A stretch of DNA of 64,000 nucleotides, taken from the NCBI GenBank assembly GCA_900102065.1, contig FMVK01000001.1, forward strand, positions 1 through 64,000, read 5' to 3'. The position numbers and the translations under genes were made by a program. Below are positions 25,178 to 34,013 of the stretch, piece by piece. Each line of letters opens with the position of its first letter. The stretch's first letter is position 1. The DNA is from Lachnospiraceae bacterium XPB1003. GTDB taxonomy: Bacteria; Bacillota; Clostridia; Lachnospirales; Lachnospiraceae. The notes below the pieces were generated by a model. That model did not search any database. It was not told the DNA's origin and saw only the letters and a program-made list of their open reading frames with translations.

Positions 25178-26107
25178 TTGTCTGAAATCATAATCCCGCA
25201 GATAAAATATCTTCCGGATCGTCCGAGAACAACCGAGATCATAAAGAGAGGCAGTAATCTGCCTCCCTTTATTACTTTTACCCCATTTAAAAATAATGAG
25301 TTTTCCTTTATGACCCACGGATTCTCTACCAGACTCGGCGGCGTGTCCGAAGGTATATTCGAAAGCCTGAACTTCGCTTCCGGCAGAGGTGATGATCCTG
25401 ATAATATTCTCGAGAATTTCAAAAGGATCGGTGTATCCCTGGGAGACATCCCGGCAAAAGATATGGTCTATGCAAAGCAGACGCATACCGTCAACGTCCT
25501 TCATGTAACCGAAAAACACCGCGGAATGGGTGTCACAAGAGAGCGCGACTTTGACAATATCGATGCGCTGGTGACAGATACTCCGGGCGTCTGCCTTGTG
25601 GCAGGTTTTGCAGACTGCATACCTCTCTTCTTCGCAGATCCCGTTAAACAGGCTATAGGCCTTGCCCACTCCGGCTGGCGTGGGACCATCGGAAATATCG
25701 CAGCTGCAACCATAAAAAAAATGACCGAAGACTTCGGATGCGATCCGAAAGATATCAGTGCCTATATCGGCCCCGGTATCTGCAGTGATCATTACGAAGT
25801 AAGCAAAGATGTTGCAGATGAGTTTATCGAAAAATATTCATCGGATAATATTTTTTCATTTGAAGTCGTCACTCCCATTCCCGGAAGTGATGAGAAATAT
25901 CTGTTGGATCTGCATCATGCCTGCTACATTAATATCCTGAGATCCGGAGTCCCTTCTGAAAAGATCTTTCTTACGGATATCTGCACCTGCTGCAATCCGG
26001 ATCTTCTATTCTCCCACAGATTCACGGGCGGACAACGCGGAGGTCTCTGCGGTTTTATGATGAAGAAAGATCTCGTAAAACATGATAATACCGGCCATAT
26101 AGAATAA
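25178..26107 (+). CDS. pgeF: Peptidoglycan editing factor PgeF (laccase-domain protein)
   Basis: PgeF-type multicopper-oxidase-like proteins have been linked to removal of misincorporated residues from peptidoglycan precursors and to purine nucleoside cleavage. The 309-residue protein has the ligand motifs ADCIPLFF and HSGWRGTIGN and the late CTCCNPDLLFSHR segment. The start is a TTG codon with GGAG at good distance, 5 bases after the DUF436 stop. Its last 102 bases overlap the convergent membrane-protein gene on the other strand. Confidence 0.9.
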   Translation: MSEIIIPQIKYLPDRPRTTEIIKRGSNLPPFITFTPFKNNEFSFMTHGFSTRLGGVSEGIFESLNFASGRGDDPDNILENFKRIGVSLGDIPAKDMVYAKQTHTVNVLHVTEKHRGMGVTRERDFDNIDALVTDTPGVCLVAGFADCIPLFFADPVKQAIGLAHSGWRGTIGNIAAATIKKMTEDFGCDPKDISAYIGPGICSDHYEVSKDVADEFIEKYSSDNIFSFEVVTPIPGSDEKYLLDLHHACYINILRSGVPSEKIFLTDICTCCNPDLLFSHRFTGGQRGGLCGFMMKKDLVKHDNTGHIE

Positions 26108-27421
26108 AGCCATATTATAGACCATATACCTGCTCTGGCAGAAGATAAGAGCGGCAGTCACTCCCACATTGACCGCCAAAGCTCCCAACACTATTAAAGC
26201 CGCATCCGCAGCATCTCTTTTTTTCTTTTTAAATCTGCATATGATGAACAGAACGATATATATACCGTATGCGCAATATGCAAACAGGTCCAGTATTCTG
26301 CTCCTGTGAGCCACAGTATTCACAAGGCCGTTTATAACAGATGATATATAAACTTTTGCATACGTTCCGAGATTATCCTTTAAGAGACTCTTAACCATAA
26401 CACCGCTTAACCTGTCGGCTTCAATAGCAGCGTCCAACTCATCGGTAAAACCTTTTTCTCTTGCAAAATCCTCAAAAAGATTCTTCGTGATCTCTATGGT
26501 TATCACATCATAATGCTCTTCATAATGTGCTTCCAGCCCTGCCAGTCCACCCTCTGCGAATCTGTAATTGCTCTCAGTCTCTTCAAGCAACTCATAGGTC
26601 CTCTGAAATAATTCTCTTGCATCGGCATCTTCTATCAGCCTGTCATCTTCTTTATCCGCGACATAAAGAGAAGTCGTAAGCACAAGGTTCATATCTCTGA
26701 CGTTCTGAACAAATTCTCCTCTGAGCACAAGATTGTAGAGTCTTGTCCCGCACACAGCCGTTGCCACGCTAAGTATTATCCCCGCCGTAACTAAGCCAAG
26801 CTTTGCGAAATATCGTCCCGGCTTATCTCTTCCGATACGGCATATAAGCACCGCAAAGAATATCACGATATATCCGACAGCCATCTGCTTTCTTGTATCC
26901 ATAAGAACGGTCTCAAGTATGAGAGCAAGGAAAAGAGCCTTTCCGTTATCGTCTATGATCCCTTTTATGACAAGTGTCATAAATACAAGCCATAAGGATA
27001 CCGTGATTCCTTCCGTCATGATATTGCTGGAAAAAATGGCTCCTCTTTCGGATGCAAACTGACAGAGAAATGCAACTCCGAAATTAACGGCATACATCAT
27101 GATCGTTATATATTCCGGCAGTCTGAATCTTGTACGCAGATAATCCACACAGAAAAATACAGCTCCCGCCTGGATAAGATTCTGAAAAATGATCACAGGA
27201 AACAGATAACTGTCTTTCCCGAATAACATCCTGAATAAAGCAAGCAAAAGCGGATATACCGGTTCCCTGGCCGCTATCATCTCCATGTATCCCTTGGAAT
27301 CAGCACCGATATATACACCGAAAGCAACGCAGAAGAACATATAAAAAAGCACACAGACCGAAATCTCTATGATCCGCGTGCGTGTGGATATCATATTATT
27401 TTTATCAGTTTCCTTCTTCAT
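26006..27421 (-). CDS. Multi-pass membrane protein, GT39/GT-C-like
   Basis: A 471-residue membrane protein with about ten helices. After the first helix there is an external loop with GADSKGYMEM and the EPVYPLLLALF segment, which resembles the first loop of GT-C enzymes (PMT/ArnT type) that transfer sugars from polyprenyl phosphates. A large polar loop lies at about 235-350. It is the last gene of the minus-strand glycan locus, and its 3' end overlaps pgeF by 102 bases. The catalytic role is inferred from layout and context only. Confidence 0.65.
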   Translation of the reverse strand: MKKETDKNNMISTRTRIIEISVCVLFYMFFCVAFGVYIGADSKGYMEMIAAREPVYPLLLALFRMLFGKDSYLFPVIIFQNLIQAGAVFFCVDYLRTRFRLPEYITIMMYAVNFGVAFLCQFASERGAIFSSNIMTEGITVSLWLVFMTLVIKGIIDDNGKALFLALILETVLMDTRKQMAVGYIVIFFAVLICRIGRDKPGRYFAKLGLVTAGIILSVATAVCGTRLYNLVLRGEFVQNVRDMNLVLTTSLYVADKEDDRLIEDADARELFQRTYELLEETESNYRFAEGGLAGLEAHYEEHYDVITIEITKNLFEDFAREKGFTDELDAAIEADRLSGVMVKSLLKDNLGTYAKVYISSVINGLVNTVAHRSRILDLFAYCAYGIYIVLFIICRFKKKKRDAADAALIVLGALAVNVGVTAALIFCQSRYMVYNMALFYMAGIIMFYEIFLHHKTAETSALSARESVGE

Positions 27422-27503
27422 CTTTATTGAGCGAATTTGTTTATTTCTTTATCAAACTCTCTATCTATTTTTTTTGGACTTTAGCTTTATATTGCCTGAT
27501 CTT

Positions 27504-28466
27504 TTATTTCAGATCTTCTTTATTCAATTCTGTTATTAGATCTGTTTTTCTGTCGCGTATCCTGTTTAAAGTCATCTCAAAACCGCGTCTTTTCTCAGTG
27601 ACCATATCCGAAAGGATAAGTCCCGAGAAAAATGCCTGAATGGCAGCAAGCGCAATAAATCCGCTTACCACAAGAGTCGGCATATTTTCAACAAGATGAG
27701 TGTTTAAGAACTTGGCAAACACCCATAAAAACATCACTGCCGCAACAATGAGCATCACGACCGCAAGAGCCGAGAAAAAACTCAAAGGCTTATAATTCTT
27801 ATAAAGCTTGATAATGGTTCCGATCACTTTTGCACCGTCGGAATAGGTATTGAGCTTGCTCTCACTTCCTTCCGGTCTGTCACGGTATTCCACCACAACA
27901 TTTTCGATGACCATCTCGTTAAATACGGCATGTATGGTCATTTCCGTCTCGATCTCAAAACCTCTGCTGAGTACGGGATAACTTTTTACAAATTCATATG
28001 ACAGCGCCCTGAAGCCTGTCATTATATCCTTGATATCGCTTTTAAAGAAACTGTTGATAAACTTCCTGACCATGGAATTGCCCGCGTTATGGAATGGTCT
28101 CTTGTTCTCCTTAAAATATGTGGATGATAATCTGTCACCAACCACCATATCCGCATTCTCGTTAAGAACCTTGTCTGCCATCTCTCTGGCGAATTCCATG
28201 GGATATGTATCATCTCCGTCAACACAGATATAGCAGAGCGCATCTATCTCTCTGAACATCCGTCTGAGAACAAATCCCTTTCCCTGCCTGGGCTCTTTTC
28301 TTACAATAGCACCTGCAGCCGATGCTATCTCATAAGTCCTGTCAGTGGAATTATTGTCATAGACATATACGGAAGCTTCCGGAAGAACCCTCTTCGCATC
28401 TTCTACAACCTTTTTTATTGTTTTCTCCTCGTTGTAACAAGGGATCAATACCGCTATCCGATCCAT
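27504..28466 (-). CDS. GT2 polyprenyl-phosphate glycosyltransferase, DPMS-like
   Basis: A 320-residue glycosyltransferase. The N-terminal GT-A domain (about 1-220) has the CYNEEKTI nucleotide-sugar motif, YDNNSTDRT, and the metal-binding DGDDTYP. Two C-terminal membrane helices follow (about 232-255 and 266-290). The layout is that of polyprenyl phosphate-sugar synthases such as GtrB and dolichol-phosphate-mannose synthase, which make sugar donors for extracytoplasmic transfer. It lies between an FdtA-like gene and a GT-C-like protein. Confidence 0.85.
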   Translation of the reverse strand: MDRIAVLIPCYNEEKTIKKVVEDAKRVLPEASVYVYDNNSTDRTYEIASAAGAIVRKEPRQGKGFVLRRMFREIDALCYICVDGDDTYPMEFAREMADKVLNENADMVVGDRLSSTYFKENKRPFHNAGNSMVRKFINSFFKSDIKDIMTGFRALSYEFVKSYPVLSRGFEIETEMTIHAVFNEMVIENVVVEYRDRPEGSESKLNTYSDGAKVIGTIIKLYKNYKPLSFFSALAVVMLIVAAVMFLWVFAKFLNTHLVENMPTLVVSGFIALAAIQAFFSGLILSDMVTEKRRGFEMTLNRIRDRKTDLITELNKEDLK

Positions 28467-28483
28467 ATAGAACAGCTCTCCGT

Positions 28484-28885
28484 TTATTTTTTCCCTACAA
28501 ACTTCAGAAACTCATCGTAGTCCCTGATATAATCGCTCTCATCGTAATACTTAGATGCAAAAACCATCAACACCGCATTCTCGGTAAAATCCGACATCTC
28601 TCTCCAGATATTGTTGGCGATGTAGATTCCTTCACAGGGGTCGTTCAGTATCACATGCTGTCTTTCGGTACCGTCATCAAGCAGCACATCCACAGATCCG
28701 TTTACGCATACAAGCAGCTGCTCAAGGGACTTATGAGCATGCATGCCGCGGATGATACCGGGCTTTGTATCATACATATAATAAACTCGCTTGACTTCAA
28801 AAGGAATATCCTTCATCTCTTCAAGCGCCACCAGATGTCCTCTCCAGTCGCCATGCTGTTGTAATCTGTATCTCTTAATATCCAT
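28484..28885 (-). CDS. fdtA: FdtA-like dTDP-4-keto-6-deoxyglucose 3,4-ketoisomerase
   Basis: A 133-residue single-domain cupin of the WxcM/FdtA/QdtA family. It carries DxRG (about residue 13-16) and the RGMHAHKSLEQLLVC segment with the catalytic histidines (about 49-52). FdtA moves the keto group from C4 to C3 of dTDP-4-keto-6-deoxyglucose on the way to dTDP-Fuc3NAc. An aminotransferase acting on the product would be needed; the DegT-type gene at 55230 could be it, although it looks more like RffA. Whether it makes the galacto (FdtA) or gluco (QdtA) product cannot be told. Confidence 0.75.
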   Translation of the reverse strand: MDIKRYRLQQHGDWRGHLVALEEMKDIPFEVKRVYYMYDTKPGIIRGMHAHKSLEQLLVCVNGSVDVLLDDGTERQHVILNDPCEGIYIANNIWREMSDFTENAVLMVFASKYYDESDYIRDYDEFLKFVGKK

Positions 28886-28888
28886 AGC

Positions 28889-29698
28889 TTAATCCGCTTC
28901 TTTTGATATCTCTTTTTGAGTCTCAGCTAAAAAACTCACTGTCCTCTTCATCAGTCCGTGAGGATCCTTAAGGAGTTTCTTTCTCATGCAGACTATGTCC
29001 TTCCAGATCAACGGATGTATCTTTCCGGTGGAAACTCCCCCTATTGAATGATCGATGGTAACAAGGTTCATAAAGTCGATCCTTGCTCCGTTCCTTAACA
29101 GATCTATCACATAGGGATAATCCTCTAACAGTCTGTAATCCGTATCATATTTTCCGTATCTTTCAAAAAGCTCTCTCGCCGTAAAAGTACAGCACCCGCT
29201 TATCAGATTTCTCTTTCTGAGCATGTAATCGCATAACAGCCGCGGTGCGAATCTGAGAGCCGTTCCTGTTATGACAGGAGGCTTTACGCTGATGCGGTCA
29301 GGATAGATATCATTCCTTCTGGTAGTAAGCATAAGCGAATGCTTTTTTTCCATCCTCTCCGCTATACACCTCACCGTATCTGATGAATGGAATCTGTCTC
29401 CGGGACAGCAGCTTACAAAATACTTCCCCTTTGACCTCTCTATCACTGAATTGATATGAGCGACCGTCCCCACATTCTCGGGATTAAAATATACTCTAAC
29501 TTCAGGATACTTTTTTCGTACTCTTTCAGCTTCCTTCTCCACGGCATCTCTGTCTATCTTCGTGGATCCGTCGTCACTGAAGAGCACTTCTATCTCCTCA
29601 TAGTCCTGCATCAGGACCGAATCAACAGTCTCCTTAAGATCCGAGCTGTTATTGTACATCAATATCCAAAGACTTACTAACGGCTTATTTTCTTTCAT
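28889..29698 (-). CDS. GT2 glycosyltransferase
   Basis: A 269-residue cytosolic glycosyltransferase with one GT-A domain and no membrane segments. The motifs are SLWILMYNNSSDL at the start, FSDDGST for nucleotide binding, and SCCPGDRFH where a DxD-like motif is expected (here only one D). The weak DxD suggests altered metal use. The start overlaps the upstream stop by one base. The acceptor and donor are unknown. Confidence 0.8.
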   Translation of the reverse strand: MKENKPLVSLWILMYNNSSDLKETVDSVLMQDYEEIEVLFSDDGSTKIDRDAVEKEAERVRKKYPEVRVYFNPENVGTVAHINSVIERSKGKYFVSCCPGDRFHSSDTVRCIAERMEKKHSLMLTTRRNDIYPDRISVKPPVITGTALRFAPRLLCDYMLRKRNLISGCCTFTARELFERYGKYDTDYRLLEDYPYVIDLLRNGARIDFMNLVTIDHSIGGVSTGKIHPLIWKDIVCMRKKLLKDPHGLMKRTVSFLAETQKEISKEAD

Positions 29699-30726
29699 CA
29701 GTCATCCGAGGAATAATCCGCATTCTCTGCGGCCACTTCCTTCTCCACCTTATTGCTTGCAGCCTCTTGCCAAACCTTAGCCTTCGATTCGTCGTAAGTA
29801 AGTTTTCTCACATGATACTGCACATCTTCAAGTATCTTGCGATTCGCAGATATGACATCAGCCAGCATTCCTATTACAAAAGTCATGAAACCCATGATCA
29901 TAAGAGTACATGCAAGTATCAGCGATTGAATATGTCCCGCATTTCTTCCGTTAAAATACAGGATCAGGAATCTGAATCCGATGGCAAAACCCATTGTAAA
30001 GGGTACTGCACCTATGATGGTCAGTACTATGAGAGGTCTGTACATGAGCAGCGCTCTCAGTATGGTAAGCATGGATTTCTTTACATAGGATCCCATGCTG
30101 TGGAAGAGCCTTGACTTTCTGAGTTCCGGATTGGTATGAACTGGAACGGATGTGATAGCCATCTTGTTTCTTCCCGCCTGAACTATAGTCTCCAGCGTAT
30201 ATGTATACTCATTAACAACATTTATGTGCATGGCCGCTTCTCTGGAGAAAGCGCGGAAACCCGAAGGTGCATCCGGTATGTCAGTCTTGGAAGCCTTTCT
30301 TACAACCCAGCTTCCGAAGTGCTGAAGCTTTTTCTTCAGCCACGAAAAATGCTTTATCTCATCGATGGGTCTCTCTCCGATAACTATATCAGCCTCTCCG
30401 TCAAGAATGGGCTTGACCAGCTTTTCTATATCTGCACCGGCATATTGATTGTCGGCATCGGTATTTACTATTATATCGGCTCCGTATGAAAGGGCAGCCT
30501 CTATACCGGCCATGAATCCCTTGGCGAGTCCCTTGTTCCTGGTAAAGCTTACAACATGATGAACTCCCCATTTCAAGGCAACTTCCACGGTTTTATCCGT
30601 GCTTCCGTCATCTATTATCATATATTCTATCTCATCGATACCTTCGACGGATTTCGGAAGATCATTGAGCGCGATCTCCAGCGTCTCAGCCTCGTTATAA
30701 CACGGTATCTGAATAATTAATTTCAT
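29698..30726 (-). CDS. GT2 polyprenyl-phosphate glycosyltransferase with two TM helices
   Basis: A 342-residue protein with a DPMS-like GT-A domain (about 1-225; QIPCYNEAETL, DDGSTDKT, NTDADNQYAG, GERPIDE) and two C-terminal membrane helices (about 233-257 and 268-292), followed by a charged tail of about 50 residues. It should attach a sugar to polyprenyl phosphate. A good GAGAGG site precedes the ATG. It differs from the GT2 at 27504 in carrying the long acidic C-terminal tail. Confidence 0.85.
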   Translation of the reverse strand: MKLIIQIPCYNEAETLEIALNDLPKSVEGIDEIEYMIIDDGSTDKTVEVALKWGVHHVVSFTRNKGLAKGFMAGIEAALSYGADIIVNTDADNQYAGADIEKLVKPILDGEADIVIGERPIDEIKHFSWLKKKLQHFGSWVVRKASKTDIPDAPSGFRAFSREAAMHINVVNEYTYTLETIVQAGRNKMAITSVPVHTNPELRKSRLFHSMGSYVKKSMLTILRALLMYRPLIVLTIIGAVPFTMGFAIGFRFLILYFNGRNAGHIQSLILACTLMIMGFMTFVIGMLADVISANRKILEDVQYHVRKLTYDESKAKVWQEAASNKVEKEVAAENADYSSDD

Positions 30727-30756
30727 ATCTACCTCTCAAATCTCTCCATACCATCT

Positions 30757-32811
30757 TCACTGAGCTATATACAGCACGACGGGGGTTTCCAGCTTATCGG
30801 TTTTCAGCGGATAGGGCTGAACATATTCATAATATGTCTCGTATATGGATCCGTGAGCAGTTCCCTTATATACCGGTCTCCATGTCCCCGACTCCTCATT
30901 TATATGTCCGATGTCATAAGTAAAGCAGAATACATCATCATATTTTGACCTGTAATATTCCAGCTGCGTATCGATATTATCCTGATCCACAAAGAAAATA
31001 TCCGCCCCTGTAAGTGCCTTTATGGGAAGCAGGAAGATCCTCTGACATCTGTATCCCTGCTCATTGATGAGCACTGCATCATTATCCGTTACGCAGGATG
31101 CGATACTTTCCATTATCTCATACTGCGAATATGTAAGATCCTGATCCGTATAAAGTATCCTGCTCTGCCATATCATCACAAGTATCCCTATCACAGGTAA
31201 CGGGATCATATACTTGGGCTTTACCCTGTTAAGTATAAATCCTGCAGCAACCGGGATCAGGAATATGAACGGAGTAAGGTATCTCGCGAAATAAAAATAA
31301 TAATAAACCTGCGGTACCACCACCCTGCAATACAGGATAAGAACATATATCACCGATACAACAACAGAAGCAAAAAATCTGTCCTTAAAGAAATCTCTTC
31401 CCTTATAGATCATAGCGATGAAAGCGAAAGGAAGGATCACAAATCCCGTCATCTGAAGCAGGCCCATAACAGACATCCTTGCTATACGCATGTCCGAGGG
31501 AATGACAGATGTAAATGCCTTATAAATATAGATGCCTGTTAATATGAGCAGTACTACTGCAATAACTATCCGCGCATTCTTCCCCGCAGTCTTACTTACC
31601 TTAAGTACCTGCGAAAGTCTTATCGCAAAAAATCTCTTGCCGGCGAGCTTCATCACAACTACAAGCGCAGCTGCGATTATTGAAGTGATGCATACTACAA
31701 CCACAATATTCTTATCACCGACAAGACCGTGGGTCTTATTGTAGATCGCGTCAAAGTTCTTATTTACATATACCCTTGCCGTGGTAAACATCATAATGAA
31801 TCCACATACGTAGGAAGCAAGTACCACAAGCAATGCATTGAGATATCCTCTGTGCTTTGTGTAGAAATAATTGATCAGATATACACATACAAACAAAGGC
31901 ATCAGTATGGTCATCTGGATATGCACAAATGCAAAGGCTACCAGCGGAACCGCTGACATAAATGTCACACGCTTTTTTGTTCCCTCGCTTATAAGCTCAA
32001 ATGACATTGCCAGGAATGCGGCAAGCATTATCTCCGGCAGTGTATTCTGTGAATTCCATAAGACGATAGGGCAAAGTACCATCACCGCTGTTATTATGGT
32101 TCTCACGGAAGTTTTGAATTTAAGGTTCACGCATATAAACCAGGTATATGCAATAAGCAACAGATAGAATACCGTCAGGATCCCCGGCATGTTATCCAAT
32201 CCGAACATCTTTCCCCACAAAGCCAGTACCGCAGGAAAAGTATTGATACCATGCGTCACACCTGACACATTTGCGGTAACTGCGATATTCTCATCCGAAG
32301 GATAATCGGCATAAAAACCGTCAAGGTCTTTTAATTCATCAATATAGTGCCACTTTTCCCACTCGTTTAAACTGTCACCTATCTCGGGAAAGTCGATCAC
32401 ATTGGCATTGTATCCTCCGAGATAAAACATGGCACGGGATTGATAAGGTCCCGAATCCTGCCCCATGTAATACATCTCTGCATGATTCATGCAAGATAAG
32501 AATGCTGCAAGAGCAAGCATTATTGCAAGCGGAATATATGACTTCCAGTTAAATCTTATCCTGTGGATCCTGCCTGTCTTGGTAATGACAAGAAACACAT
32601 CTGTAATGACACCCACAACAAATGTACATATCGTTGCGCCCGTCACAGAAAAATGATCTGTCCATATCATCAAGCCCGACAAAGCCGTATAAGCACTGAA
32701 ATAAAACCCTGCTCCCAGGGCCGCTATCTTTACCAGATCTGTTTTTCTGAATATCTGCGCAGTCATAAACCACGCAGCAGCCATTCCCAATATAAACCAG
32801 ACTATGATCAT
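30757..32811 (-). CDS. Large multi-pass membrane protein of the glycan locus
   Basis: A protein of 684 residues with about 13 helices. An external loop after the third or fourth helix (about residues 115-195) contains MGQDSGPYQSRAMFYLGG, whose acidic residues could be catalytic as in GT-C enzymes. The C-terminal about 120 residues are soluble. It could be a GT-C glycosyltransferase or a polymerase. The ATG at 32811 is chosen over the GTG three bases upstream, because the TGATG overlap with the preceding GT4 stop gives coupling. Confidence 0.65.
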   Translation of the reverse strand: MIIVWFILGMAAAWFMTAQIFRKTDLVKIAALGAGFYFSAYTALSGLMIWTDHFSVTGATICTFVVGVITDVFLVITKTGRIHRIRFNWKSYIPLAIMLALAAFLSCMNHAEMYYMGQDSGPYQSRAMFYLGGYNANVIDFPEIGDSLNEWEKWHYIDELKDLDGFYADYPSDENIAVTANVSGVTHGINTFPAVLALWGKMFGLDNMPGILTVFYLLLIAYTWFICVNLKFKTSVRTIITAVMVLCPIVLWNSQNTLPEIMLAAFLAMSFELISEGTKKRVTFMSAVPLVAFAFVHIQMTILMPLFVCVYLINYFYTKHRGYLNALLVVLASYVCGFIMMFTTARVYVNKNFDAIYNKTHGLVGDKNIVVVVCITSIIAAALVVVMKLAGKRFFAIRLSQVLKVSKTAGKNARIVIAVVLLILTGIYIYKAFTSVIPSDMRIARMSVMGLLQMTGFVILPFAFIAMIYKGRDFFKDRFFASVVVSVIYVLILYCRVVVPQVYYYFYFARYLTPFIFLIPVAAGFILNRVKPKYMIPLPVIGILVMIWQSRILYTDQDLTYSQYEIMESIASCVTDNDAVLINEQGYRCQRIFLLPIKALTGADIFFVDQDNIDTQLEYYRSKYDDVFCFTYDIGHINEESGTWRPVYKGTAHGSIYETYYEYVQPYPLKTDKLETPVVLYIAQ

Positions 32812-34004
32812 CACTTATCCCGTTCCCTCTTATCCATCAGATCATAATAAATCTTCTCTATCCCTCCGAGCATCTTGTCATAAGAAAAATCCTTCTCGGG
32901 GATCATGGCAAATGCATCCTCACCATGAAGAAGAGCTTTCTCGATCACTTTTGCCAGATCAGCCGCATCACGGTTTCTGAAAAATACGCACTTCCCGTAT
33001 ACGACTTCAGGCAGCGACCCTCCGTCAGAACAGATAAGAGGTGTTCCCGACTGACATGCTTCCAAAGCGCTGAAGCCAAATCCTTCCGTAAGAGACGGTA
33101 CCACTATGCAGTCCGCATCATTTATGCAGGATGACAATTCGGCACGTCCCACCGAATCTCTGATGGTAACAATATCTCCAAGGCCGTCTTTCTCTATCTT
33201 ATCGACAAGTTCTTTTCTGGGTGCCGCAGGTTCTTTTCCAAGAATAAAACAGAATCTCACTTTCTTATCCGAAAAGAAATCCTTATCCTTTAACCTCTTT
33301 AAAGCATTCTCATATACAAACACACCCTTTGTCCTTCCCGGACGGCCGTAGTATAAGAATACGAACTCATCTTTTATGCCGAAATAATCCCGAAGGGAGA
33401 AATCACTTCCCTTTTCAAGGAGTTCCGGTGTCTTTCCTATATCGATGGCATTATAAACTCTTTTGACATTGCGCCTTCCGATATAGCGGTAAAAATCTCT
33501 CTTGGTGGAATCGGATACGGCATGATATACATCAAACTTCTGCCTGCAGGTAAACTGTTCAACAGACCAGTATATTGCCGCCTTATACCATGCATCCGTC
33601 CAAAACCACTTGCTTCCTCTTACTTCATGGACCGTCATGACCGACGGCTTATCATATTTTTTCGCGAGAAAACTTGTTACCGGAGCTGTGGTAAAAATGG
33701 ATGTATGAACCACATCACACCATTTTATATGTCTCTCGATATCTTTTCTTCTGGGAAAAGGATGACCGAAAAGAGATTTCCAGGGACAGTACCACACCTT
33801 GATACCATCAAATTCCTTTTTTCCTCTGTATTCATCACCCACCTGCTCTGCCACAACGTGAACCTTGTGTCCCGAAGCGGCAAGGCGTTTTGCCATATCA
33901 TAGAAAAGCTGCTCCGCACCTCCCACATAGGGATAAAAATGCGGAAGTATAAAAGCTATCTTTAATTTTCTTTTCTTATCTGTCTTATCCAATTCCCGTC
34001 TCAC
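32811..34004 (-). CDS. GT4-family glycosyltransferase
   Basis: A 397-residue GT-B fold glycosyltransferase. It has a basic N-terminus and LPHFYPYVGGAEQ at the start (acceptor side), HEVRGSKW, and in the C-terminal half FLYYGRPGRTKG and the donor-binding PSLTEGFGFSALEACQSGTP, with the E-x7-E type motif. No membrane helices. The start appears to be GTG with a weak ribosome-binding site; a TTG slightly downstream is an alternative. Confidence 0.88.
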   Translation of the reverse strand: MRRELDKTDKKRKLKIAFILPHFYPYVGGAEQLFYDMAKRLAASGHKVHVVAEQVGDEYRGKKEFDGIKVWYCPWKSLFGHPFPRRKDIERHIKWCDVVHTSIFTTAPVTSFLAKKYDKPSVMTVHEVRGSKWFWTDAWYKAAIYWSVEQFTCRQKFDVYHAVSDSTKRDFYRYIGRRNVKRVYNAIDIGKTPELLEKGSDFSLRDYFGIKDEFVFLYYGRPGRTKGVFVYENALKRLKDKDFFSDKKVRFCFILGKEPAAPRKELVDKIEKDGLGDIVTIRDSVGRAELSSCINDADCIVVPSLTEGFGFSALEACQSGTPLICSDGGSLPEVVYGKCVFFRNRDAADLAKVIEKALLHGEDAFAMIPEKDFSYDKMLGGIEKIYYDLMDKRERDK

Positions 34005-34013
34005 CTGTCTAAA

